From assembly GCA_903871805.1 (NCBI GenBank), contig CAIQIE010000084.1, positions 1-33,665 of the forward strand: 33,665 nucleotides of DNA, written 5' to 3'. The translations under genes and the position numbers were made by a program. This DNA is from an uncultured Planctomycetaceae bacterium (lineage in GTDB: Bacteria > Planctomycetota > Planctomycetia > Planctomycetales > Planctomycetaceae). Below are positions 27,301-33,665 of the stretch, in pieces. Every line of letters starts with the position of its first letter. Position 1 is the first letter of the stretch. The notes under the pieces were generated by a model that had not been told where the DNA came from, made no database searches, and saw only the letters and a list, made by a program, of their open reading frames with translations.

Positions 27301-27437
27301 GAGAATCGACGTTTAGATTTCTGCGGGACTATCAATCAGTAATGACAGATTTGCCTGAGGCAGATCAGCCTGTCGCGGTCTGGTCCGCCATTTCTCGTCT
27401 TCTGCTGGCAAGTAATGAATTTCTGTATCTCGATTAG
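24381..27437 (+). CDS. PSCyt1-DUF1549-DUF1553 exported cytochrome-like protein
   Basis: The product (1018 aa) has an N-terminal hydrophobic signal (LRCVCALLFALTLIWVP). A PSCyt1 planctomycete cytochrome c-like domain follows with haem-type CLSCH (51-55) and the downstream MPP at about 106-108. DUF1549 (PSCyt2, about 170-380) starts at IDRFIMARL and includes VVRYADTAGEN and a second CxxCH-like motif CARCHDHKFDP (356-366). A linker of about 320 residues leads to DUF1553 (PSD1, from about 720: WLTDPANPLVARVMVNRLWQ), reaching the C-terminus. These proteins occur almost only in planctomycetes and relatives, next to a DUF1501 gene, as here. Secretion and redox or polysaccharide-related roles are proposed but unproven. 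The start overlaps the gntR stop. Confidence 0.93.
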   Translation: MTPCLFIPTRWLRCVCALLFALTLIWVPQVCAQSDDEDFESRIRPLLAERCLSCHSADKGKTRGGLALDTKSGWEKGGESGPAIVPGDADRSLLIQAIRYEDDGPQMPPADAGGKLTDAEIVLLTRWVQQGAYDPRTGTAKRGGMTAEQLRSWWSFQPLKSGPVPVMNGSVGQNEIDRFIMARLQSKGLAPAPEADRRTLIRRLTYDLTGLPPTADAVDAFLADQSATAYEALVERLLQSPRYGERWGRHWLDVVRYADTAGENTDHPIPDAWRYRNWVIDAFNRDLPYDQFVREQIAGDLIHANDSADAYAAGIVSTGFLAIARRFDHDSDKHMHLTFEDAIDTMGQAFLGLTVACARCHDHKFDPISARDYYAIYGILNSTRFAFPGCEAKQQPRDLIPLLPPGEWAKTVEPYDRQLAAIDAELKALQAVQMAHSEEFRRMATTSLLTISQGVVADGGTVQLSDGVSGQLSSVGVKVGQMLQLTIDPAENYGADTTGLEWEISEIGGQQRTWNLTEDVIADFLSGNPHSDRAGHAATWLFLDARGGPSLLSEAVRDSSGTTGLNVWRTGDNPAVFVNSTEQPLKVWTTLPARSLFVHPAQDGPVALAWVSPLEGEVRVSGRITDAHPGGPNGVGWRMDHYVTEVSSGIQQLAKVSEQRTQLLAQRTALMAQTPVRDMAYGVTEGTAANVRLHLRGDPEKPGEEVPRGWLEILGGQLVPADGGSGRLQLAQWLTDPANPLVARVMVNRLWQQHFGRGLVQTPNDFGTRGQVPTHPELLDWLAVRFMESGWSVKSMHRLILLSATYRQATETGELSARTRGMEIDPNNHLYWRFERQRLSAEELRDSLLMASQELDLRPGGPHPIPPASTWSYSQHVPFAGVAETNQRSIYLMTLRNRRNPFLGLFDGADPNATTPQRQVTTVPTQSLYFMNDEFFHRRAEAVAVHVLRQPDDSTRLQELFRVVLQRTPTSGERESTFRFLRDYQSVMTDLPEADQPVAVWSAISRLLLASNEFLYLD

Positions 27438-27714
27438 TTCGGTCGTGTCATGATGGGCAGGGAATGGTGTGATTGCACAAATTGTCAGAATGCATCAGTG
27501 CCCTGCTCCGGCTATTTTGACAGTAAAAAACGGAAACAGTGCACTCCAACGGACAACGACCCGGTGCTCTGAAGTTTGTGCGAAGAAAGGCAGTCCGAAG
27601 CGTCCCACATGGTGCTTCTGCTCCTTTGTACCCAGTGCCGATGCAATCGCGACGGCGTAGATATTCGATGATTGATTTTTCCTGAATCCCGCATTTCTGC
27701 AGGAACCTGTGGCC

Positions 27715-29103
27715 ATGACTTTTTCTCGCCGTCATTTCGTGAAATCAGGCGTCGCTGGTTCGCTGTTGATGCCAGGGCTGCTCAGTGAACTGTTGGCGGG
27801 TGATGCTGCAAATCCGGTTGCTCCCAGGGATCCGCACTTTCCGGCGAAGGCGAAGTCGGTCATCTTTCTGTTTATGAGTGGCGGGGTTTCGCATGTCGAT
27901 TCATTTGACCACAAGCCAACGTTGTTTGCGGACCATGGCAAAGAGGTGGTGTTTGATCACCCGGAGACTCGCAACAGGCCGGGATATGAAAAGATCTTTC
28001 TGAAGCGTCCCGACTGGAAATTTTCGCCCAGAGGTCAGAGCGGGATTGAAGTGAGCGACCTGTTTCCGCATATCGCCGGTCAGGCCGATGAGATTGCCTT
28101 CATTCGTTCAATGCATACCAGTCATTCGAATCATTACAACGCGACACTGGGAATGCACACGGGGTCATTTGCGTTTGCCCGTCCCAGCATTGGGGCGTGG
28201 ATGAGTTACGGGCTTGGTACCGTCAATCAGAACCTGCCATCATTTCTGGTGCTGGCACCGCAGATGCCGTATGCGGGAACCCAGGTCTGGGCTTCGGATT
28301 TTCTTCCCGGCGCTCATCAGGGCACACGCGTATTTTCGGGGCCGGAGCCTGTCGCCAATCTGTCCCGTCGCGTTCCTTCTTCTAAACGGCAGGAGATGGA
28401 ACTTGCGGCACTCAGGGAACTGAATGAATCACATCTGGCCACACGGGATGGCGATGCTCAACTGGCAACTCGTATTAAAGCTTTTGAGACGGCGTTCGGG
28501 ATGCAGAGCGAAATGCCGGCAGCACTGGATATGTCGGAGGAGACCGAAGACACGCTGGGACTTTATGGGATGACCAGGGATACTCGCGAAGGCTTTGGAT
28601 GGCAGTGTCTGGCAGCACGACGGCTGGTGGAACGCGGTGTGCGTTTTGTCGAACTGATTCACACAGGATCCAGCGGGAACTGGGATTCGCATGGTAACAT
28701 GGCCGATCATGGACGATTGGCGCCCCAGGTGGATCAGCCGATTGCTGGCTTGCTTCGGGATCTGAAACAGCGTGGCATGCTTGATGATGTGCTGGTGGTC
28801 TGGACGACGGAATTTGGACGAACACCCTTTAATAACACCGCAGATGCGCCGGGGCGGGAACACCATAACTGGGCCTTCACATCATGGCTTGCCGGGGCAG
28901 GTGTAAAGCGTGGCTACGTTCATGGTGCCACCGATGAACATGGAATTCGGGCGGCAGAAAAGCCGGTCCATGTCCATGATTTTCATGCCACGATACTGCA
29001 TTTGATGGGAATCGATCACGAACGCCTCACATGGCGTCACGGAGGCCGGGACTATCGGCTGACCGATGTTCACGGAAATGTGGTCAGGGATATTCTGGTG
29101 TAG
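27715..29103 (+). CDS. DUF1501 family protein with Tat signal (partner of PSCyt1 protein)
   Basis: The product (462 aa) has a twin-arginine signal (FSRRHFVKSG, R5-R6, then a hydrophobic stretch). Family landmarks are all present: LFMSGGVSHVDSFDHKP near residue 50, SHSNHYNATLGMHTG near 140, ARRLVERGVRFVELIHTG near 305, NWDSHGNM, VDQPIAGLLRDLKQRGM and TEFGRTP (E366) followed by GREHHNW. The GGVSHVDSFD block is complete, unlike the copy at 1959-3332, where it reads GAISHHDTLD. It lies 277 bp after the PSCyt1 gene, the classic planctomycete pair. The ATG at 27715 with AGGA 10 nt upstream is preferred; a GTG at 27709 in frame is also open. The catalytic role of the family is undetermined. Confidence 0.92.
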   Translation: MTFSRRHFVKSGVAGSLLMPGLLSELLAGDAANPVAPRDPHFPAKAKSVIFLFMSGGVSHVDSFDHKPTLFADHGKEVVFDHPETRNRPGYEKIFLKRPDWKFSPRGQSGIEVSDLFPHIAGQADEIAFIRSMHTSHSNHYNATLGMHTGSFAFARPSIGAWMSYGLGTVNQNLPSFLVLAPQMPYAGTQVWASDFLPGAHQGTRVFSGPEPVANLSRRVPSSKRQEMELAALRELNESHLATRDGDAQLATRIKAFETAFGMQSEMPAALDMSEETEDTLGLYGMTRDTREGFGWQCLAARRLVERGVRFVELIHTGSSGNWDSHGNMADHGRLAPQVDQPIAGLLRDLKQRGMLDDVLVVWTTEFGRTPFNNTADAPGREHHNWAFTSWLAGAGVKRGYVHGATDEHGIRAAEKPVHVHDFHATILHLMGIDHERLTWRHGGRDYRLTDVHGNVVRDILV

Positions 29104-29202
29104 CGGGGATGGCATCGGAACGTCTTGTCGCAGAGTGTGAGAGTTTCGGCAGATCATCGAGCGGGTGACACGTCGGCGAGTTGATCGACACTGTTGTGCC
29201 AT

Positions 29203-29922
29203 CCCGGGATTCGTGTGTGGGACAACCGGGGACCTGGCAGCCTGACTGAAAATCTTCCGGACTGCATGACTATGACGGACGGATGCTTTTGGGATGGTTC
29301 TGCAGTGAGCTACGGGAGCGGTTTTCTGCCGGCCGTTAATCAGGGAATGGTGGTCCGAACAGTAAGCACTCCGGAGTCAAACCTTGTGGCTGCCGGAACA
29401 CCGGGCCAGCAGCGGGCGATGCTGGATGGCCTGAACCGCTGAAACAGTGGGTTTTTAGACGTACGACCCAAAGATTTACGAATGGCCGCACGACTGGCCA
29501 ATGATGATCTGAAATTTCGTATGCAGACAGCATCGGCTGATCTGATAAGTATTGATTACGAAAACCCAGCAACTCGGGAATTGTGTGTCGTTAACAGAGA
29601 ACCGACTTCAAAATTCGGCCATGCGTGTTTGCAGGCGCGGCGAATGGTTGAACGAGATGTCCGCCACATTTCGTTGATCAACAACGACCGGAACGGACCT
29701 GGAGAATGTGCAGCCAACCATAAAGCCACTGCTGACCGGGCGGATCAGTCGATCACCAACTTGATTTCCGATTCGAAGTAGCGTGGTCTGCTGCACACGA
29801 CACCGGTCATTCTGGCTGCGGAATTCGGACGGACTCCGGTGATGCCGGGGGCAAATGGCAGGCATCAGTTCGAAGACATGGCCGGGGTTGAGGGAATACT
29901 TCGGATAGTGCCTGCAATGTGA
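29203..29922 (+). pseudogene. Decayed DUF1501 gene with two in-frame stops
   Basis: Reading a single frame across this stretch gives a recognisable DUF1501 middle and end: SLTENLPD, then SGFLPAVNQGMVVRT, AARLANDDLKFRMQTASADL, KFGHACLQARRMVERDVRHISLIN, ADRADQSITNLISDSK and PVILAAEFGRTPV. The frame is broken by TGA at 29440-29442 and TAG at 29779-29781 without any frameshift. The N-terminal part (signal and GGxSHxD block) and the C-terminal tail are missing, and the conserved GRDH-type histidine region is altered (GRHQFED). It starts about 100 bp after an intact DUF1501 gene but differs too much to be a recent copy of it. Homology is clear; the exact limits are not. Confidence 0.82.
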
Positions 29923-30243
29923 CGCTCGCCGCAGCATTCTGAATCAAGCCGCAGTGTTCGCAGCAGGAACTGCAACCCTCGAGACTGGAACGCAGTGGGG
30001 CCGTGCGGTAGTACCGGCATTCTGGTGGTCTCTCACATGTTGTGGCTGTCGTCTAAAAAATCGCATCAGGCAGTGGCTGTGGTTTTTAGACTTCTGGTAC
30101 ACTTATTGCGTCCGCTGGTCTTTCTCTCTCTGGTTTCAGCAGAGTGGATCGCGTGCCTCGTTTTGGGATCCGGCGTGTCACAAACAGTGCGGGGACTGTG
30201 CCGCAGTGACGCGCTTTCGCTCATGCAGAAGAGTGTTCGGAAA
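29923..30243. other. Leader region of arsD
   Basis: 321 bp between the pseudogene and arsD. The frame of arsD stays open back to 29995, but that extension is not part of the ArsD family. The region contains the inverted repeat at 30051-30091 and is the likely place of the ars promoter. Confidence 0.45.
30051..30091. promoter_or_regulatory. Inverted repeat upstream of arsD
   Basis: GTCTAAAAA (30051-30059) and TTTTTAGAC (30083-30091) form 9-bp perfect arms separated by 23 bp, about 150 bp before the arsD start. It could be an operator or a transcript-end structure. A single GGTTTTTAGAC half also occurs near 29450, inside the pseudogene. Confidence 0.4.
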
Positions 30244-30615
30244 ATGAAGACGATTCAGATATACGATCGCCCGATGTGTTGTTCTACAGGCATTTGCGGG
30301 CCGGAGGTGGATCCTGTGCTTCCTCGCTTTGCCGCAGACCTCGAAGCGTTGCGCGGGGCGGGAAACAAGGTAGAGCGATACAATCTTTCGCAGCAGCCGC
30401 AGATGTTTATTCAGAATCCGGAGATTCATGCGCTGATCTCAACAAAGGGAACTGATGTACTTCCGGTAGTCATGGTCGACGGTCGCGTGGTGAGTCAGGG
30501 TATCTATCCATCGCGGGAAATGCTGACCATTTGGACGGGGGGCTCAGTGCCTGCAAGTGTCTCGTTGCCCATAGCTGACCAAAGTTGCTGTAGTGGTGCT
30601 CCGGGGTGTTGCTGA
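30244..30615 (+). CDS. arsD: ArsD arsenic metallochaperone / repressor
   Basis: The product (123 aa) is ArsD, which carries arsenite to the ArsA ATPase and in some operons weakly represses transcription. The three essential cysteines are at exactly the positions known from plasmid R773 ArsD: C12, C13 and C18 (PMCCSTGICG). The fold segments VERYNLSQQPQ (43-53) and GTDVLPVVMVDG (69-80) are typical. The C-terminus has two Cys pairs (C115-C116 and C122-C123), like the accessory pairs of R773 ArsD. The ATG at 30244 gives the family-length protein; an upstream in-frame extension is rejected. arsA follows after 283 bp, a looser arrangement than in most ars operons. Confidence 0.93.
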   Translation: MKTIQIYDRPMCCSTGICGPEVDPVLPRFAADLEALRGAGNKVERYNLSQQPQMFIQNPEIHALISTKGTDVLPVVMVDGRVVSQGIYPSREMLTIWTGGSVPASVSLPIADQSCCSGAPGCC

Positions 30616-30658
30616 CGCTGAAATCCTGTCTATGCGGCACTCTATGGAATGGCTGAAC

Positions 30659-30679
30659 GGCAGGTGGCAGGTGGCAGGT
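30659..30679. repeat. Three tandem copies of a 7-bp unit
   Basis: GGCAGGT occurs three times head to tail (30659-30679), followed by GGC, in the arsD-arsA spacer. It is a small slippage-type repeat of unknown role. Confidence 0.85.
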
Positions 30680-30898
30680 GGCTTGAAACAGGATACCTCG
30701 CAGTGTTTGCTTCGCAGGTGCCTGAAAGCTCAGGTTCTTCTGCGCGGAAATCTTTGCTGCTGGCTCTGGGGGCCGTGTGTCCGCTATTTCAGATAGGTCC
30801 CTGCTGGCAATGGATCCGCCCGGAAATCTTTGACATCAGGTTGAACAAAAGTCCCACAGACGCCTCAGTGTGTCCTGAGCATGGAAACGGAAAACCCG

Positions 30899-32728
30899 AT
30901 GGAGTTTTTGAAACTGCCCACACGAAATGTGTTTTTCACTGGTAAAGGGGGCGTTGGCAAGACGTCTGTGGCCTGTGCGACGGCAGTGCAACTGGCGGAT
31001 GCCGGCAGGCGTGTTTTGCTTGTGTCGACAGATCCCGCGTCCAATCTGGATGAAGTCCTCGGCACTGCTCTGGGGCATCAACCAACGATCATCGCGTCCG
31101 TCCCCAATCTGTTTGCGATGAATCTGGATCCGGAGCAATCGGCGGCGGACTACCGCGAACGAATGATTGGTCCGTACAGAGCACTCTTACCAGCGGCGGC
31201 GATTGCCAGTATGGAGGAGCAGTTTTCCGGGTCTTGTACCATGGAAATCGCAGCCTTCGATGAGTTTTCCCGACTTCTCGGAGATGTTGCAGCGACGTCA
31301 CAGTTTGACCATGTGATCTTTGATACGGCTCCGACCGGGCATACCCTGCGACTACTGACTCTGCCCTCGGCGTGGTCCGGTTTTCTGCAATCGAATACGA
31401 CAGGAGTGTCCTGTCTGGGGCCGTTGGCCGGACTCCAGGCGCAGCAGGCACTTTACGAAGCGACCGTACAGGCCCTCAGCGATCCTCAGAAGACCACGCT
31501 GATCATGGTCACTCGCGCGGATACCGCAGCGTTTCGGGAAGCGGCACGCACGAGTGGGGAATTAAAGTCACTTGGAGTACAAAATCAGCACCTGGTAATT
31601 AACGCCGTTTTTCGGGCAGTGGATGGGTCAGATCCGATTGCCATGGCAATGCAAAGCCGGGGCGAGCAGGCGATTATTGAAATGCCGGAAGCACTGCGAG
31701 CCCTGCCCCGCACTGAAATTCCGCTGTGTGCAGGTGGTGTACTGGGAGTGGCGACTCTGCGACAACTGGGACGGAAATCAACAACGCAAGGGGCGGAATC
31801 CAGGCTTCCGATGGATTTCTCCGGGAATTACGACTGGACCATGTTGCCACCGTCACCCGCCGCATTGATTGATGAACTTGCCCGACCGGGGCACGGTGTG
31901 ATTCTGGCGATGGGCAAAGGTGGAGTTGGCAAGACGACGGTGGCGGCAGCGGTGGCCGTTGCTCTTGCGGAGCGGGGCTTCAGAGTTCATCTGTCCACAA
32001 CCGACCCAGCGGCCCATATTTTAGCGGCCCTGGCTGGTGAAACTTTAACCGGGCTGACAATCAGCCGCATCGATCCGGCTGTCGAAACAGCACGCTATGC
32101 CAGCGAAGTGATGTTGAAGGCCGGGGCTGGTCTGGATGGCGCCGGAAAAGCACTTTTGGCAGAAGACCTCCGTTCTCCCTGTACAGAAGAGATCGCAGTC
32201 TTCCGGGCCTTTGCAGAAGCCGTTGCGGAAGGCACCAATCGGTTTGTTGTACTGGATACGGCGCCAACCGGCCACACAGTACTGCTGTTGGATTCTGCTC
32301 TCGCCTACCATCGTGAGGTCACACGTCAGAGCAGCGGAATACCGGAGCAGGTGCAACAGCTGTTGCCACGCCTGCGTGATCCGGAATTTACGCGTGTTCT
32401 GATCGTCACACTCCCCGAAGCCACGCCGGTACACGAAGCCGGACAACTGCAGAGTGACCTTCGACGGGCGGGGATTGAGCCCTTCGCATGGATCATCAAC
32501 CAGAGTCTGGCTCCATTAAAAGTGACAGATCTGCTGCTCAGGCAGCGTCAGGGCGAGGAATTTCGATATATTAAGGAAGTGATAACACAGTATGCGCAGC
32601 GTACGGCAGTCATCGCATGGCAACTGGCGCCACCGATCGGACGGGCTGCCCTGAATCACGCTATCGGGGTAGATTGCGAAGGGATCTCCGAGGCTGCAGG
32701 AGTCAAACCGCGAACTGGGGGGATTTAA
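30899..32728 (+). CDS. arsA: ArsA arsenite-stimulated ATPase, two-domain form
   Basis: The product (609 aa) is a full-length ArsA with two homologous ATPase halves, the cytoplasmic motor that drives arsenite export through ArsB. Each half has a deviant Walker A GKGGVGKT (15-22 and 339-346) and the DTAPTGHT signature (142-149 and 453-460). With the ATG at 30899 the arsenite-site cysteines fall at C113 (GSCTMEIAAF) and C172 (GVSCLGPLAG), exactly the R773 numbers, and C428 (SPCTEEIAVF) corresponds to C422. The N-terminus MEFLKL then lines up with R773 MQFLQN, which is why this start is chosen over the in-frame ATG at 30881. ArsD upstream is its metallochaperone. No arsB, acr3 or arsR is present in the window. 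Confidence 0.93.
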   Translation: MEFLKLPTRNVFFTGKGGVGKTSVACATAVQLADAGRRVLLVSTDPASNLDEVLGTALGHQPTIIASVPNLFAMNLDPEQSAADYRERMIGPYRALLPAAAIASMEEQFSGSCTMEIAAFDEFSRLLGDVAATSQFDHVIFDTAPTGHTLRLLTLPSAWSGFLQSNTTGVSCLGPLAGLQAQQALYEATVQALSDPQKTTLIMVTRADTAAFREAARTSGELKSLGVQNQHLVINAVFRAVDGSDPIAMAMQSRGEQAIIEMPEALRALPRTEIPLCAGGVLGVATLRQLGRKSTTQGAESRLPMDFSGNYDWTMLPPSPAALIDELARPGHGVILAMGKGGVGKTTVAAAVAVALAERGFRVHLSTTDPAAHILAALAGETLTGLTISRIDPAVETARYASEVMLKAGAGLDGAGKALLAEDLRSPCTEEIAVFRAFAEAVAEGTNRFVVLDTAPTGHTVLLLDSALAYHREVTRQSSGIPEQVQQLLPRLRDPEFTRVLIVTLPEATPVHEAGQLQSDLRRAGIEPFAWIINQSLAPLKVTDLLLRQRQGEEFRYIKEVITQYAQRTAVIAWQLAPPIGRAALNHAIGVDCEGISEAAGVKPRTGGI

Positions 32729-33178
32729 CGGCCTGTTGAAGATCGATCGTCGTCCTGCCGGACGCCATCATCCCTCCGCGCCCTCGCCAGCCTCGCGCAT
32801 GCGGGAACCTGCGACGCCGTCATTCCCGCGCCGGAGAGTAACGAGTGCGTTTTGAAGGGACAGCGATCAAAACCGGCGCACGCAGTTCGAATGAGGGGTG
32901 CCAGAAAATAGTCGGTGGTCAGCGCGGCGCCAGCAACAGAGCCGATCCCCGCATGATGGAATGAATTCGAATCCGCAAGGATGAGTCAGCTCCCATGCAG
33001 ATTCAATGGCCGACGATCCTGCGTGGCAAATGGGGATCGCGCTGCGTCCGCGGTTTTCTGTCACCCTGTCTGGGTGAAACGCGTAAATATGGTATGCTTC
33101 GGTAGCGGCGCGGGACCTGCCACTGGCTATTTTCTGCCAGCCTTCCAGAATGAATCGCTGCTGGTGTAAAGGCGGCAC
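32729..33178. other. Spacer after arsA with REP-like sequence
   Basis: About 450 bp with no supported gene. Near 32790-32834 it holds GCATGCGGGAACC and GTCATTCCCGCGCCGG, related to the hairpins at 18782-18851. The left boundary of the IS110 remnant may extend into the right part, but I cannot recognise it. Confidence 0.45.
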
Positions 33179-33490
33179 CTGAAGCAAATTGCACTCGCTG
33201 TAGTGCCCCCCCGTCAGGTGCGAGACTTCGCCAAAGGCATCGGCTGCGACGCAAAAACTGACAGCCTTGATGCTGGAGTTTTGGCTCGCTTTGGGGAGGT
33301 TGTCCGTCCTGCTCCACAAGTCGAACAGTCCAAAGATCAGGCAAGCCCTGGCGCCCTCGTCGAAAGACAGCGGCAACTGGTGGATCCTGTCAATCAGTAG
33401 CAGAACCGACTCCTGCAAACTCGCGATGCCGACATTTGGTAACACCACGTTCGTCGCCCGCATTTTCATCAAGTTGGACGCGCTCGCCCG
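33179..33490 (+). mobile_element. IS110-family transposase remnant
   Basis: A plus-strand frame encodes VVPPRQVRDFAKGIGCDAKTDSLDAGVLARFGEVVRP in pieces readable as the IS110 DEDD-transposase core (PRQVRDFAKA, AKTDxLDAxVLARF), then VERQRQLV, then NRLLQTRDADIW and RRPHFHQ, matching the following helical part of these transposases. In-frame stops interrupt it at 33398-33400 (TAG) and 33440-33442 (TAA). Only about 100 of some 330-400 codons remain, without the N-terminal catalytic part or the C-terminal Transposase_20 domain. No inverted repeats are expected for this family. It is an inactive fossil. Confidence 0.78.
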
Positions 33491-33500
33491 CAGGGAGTAA

Positions 33501-33665
33501 TTGTTTTACTTCCCTGGCACTCTTCTTCGCAGAATGCGTCTCCCCTGAATCTACTTCTCTGTCTTCTTCCCTGTGTTTGCGTTTCGCGGCTGCCTGCGGA
33601 CATACGAGCCGAGGATGCCGACCGAATTTTCGGGGACGCGGGACGAGAAATACGCCGCTACGGCG
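33501..33665. other. Right window edge, no feature seen
   Basis: The last 165 bp show no gene, repeat or hairpin that I can support. Continuation of the IS110 remnant beyond 33490 is not recognisable. Confidence 0.4.

Noticed and set aside
29995..30243. In-frame 83-residue N-terminal extension of ArsD, partly hydrophobic
   Set aside because: ArsD proteins are about 120 aa and the essential cysteines take their standard positions 12, 13 and 18 only with the ATG at 30244; the extension is open by chance or encodes nothing conserved.
32867..33472. 201-residue open frame on the minus strand
   Set aside because: It lies opposite the IS110 remnant, which is the recognisable coding strand, and its translation has no domain character.

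Overview
The window looks like a chromosomal segment of a planctomycete (Planctomycetota, probably order Planctomycetales). The basis is gene content: two intact DUF1501 proteins and one decayed copy, a PSCyt1/DUF1549/DUF1553 cytochrome-like protein, a DUF1080 protein, two PEP-CTERM proteins, and a large surface protein with the planctomycete-type N-terminal LExRxLLAG signal. No rRNA, tRNA or CRISPR array was seen. Several starts are supported by good Shine-Dalgarno sequences, including one TTG and two GTG starts.

Layout, left to right. 1-540: three copies of a 174-bp tandem repeat cut by the window edge. 675-4264: a YugP-like membrane zinc peptidase, a DUF1501 protein and a DUF1080 protein. 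4601-8679 (minus): a two-gene McrBC-type (type IV) restriction system whose McrB carries an Mrr-N-like winged helix, a DUF3578-like region, an EVE domain and a McrB-type AAA+ GTPase. 9501-12629: two PEP-CTERM exported proteins around a cytochrome b561-like protein. Two copies of a 115-bp dispersed repeat (about 80% identical, ungapped, same orientation) lie at 4427-4541 and 10343-10457 and bracket mcrBC plus the first PEP-CTERM gene.

13966-18326 (plus): the most interesting part. It is a compact three-gene unit of cytoplasmic hydrolases: a thermolysin-like (gluzincin) metallopeptidase, a ComEC-like metallo-beta-lactamase-fold protein (ATGA overlap with the first gene) and a patatin-like phospholipase. 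All catalytic motifs are intact, and large gene-poor stretches lie on both sides. I know of no described system with this composition. A defence or regulated lipase/protease module is a hypothesis only.

18870-22787 (minus): a 1305-residue exported protein with RTX-like repeats, six Calx-beta-like repeats, an Ig-like segment and a cyclophilin domain. 23677-29103 (plus): an FCD-type GntR regulator translationally coupled (ATGA) to the PSCyt1/DUF1549/DUF1553 protein, followed by its DUF1501 partner. 29203-29922: a DUF1501 pseudogene with two in-frame stops. 30244-32728: arsD and a two-halved arsA with the arsenite-binding cysteines intact, but no arsR or arsenite permease gene in the window. 33179-33490: an IS110-family transposase remnant with two in-frame stops.

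All functional calls come from reading translated motifs. No database search was possible.
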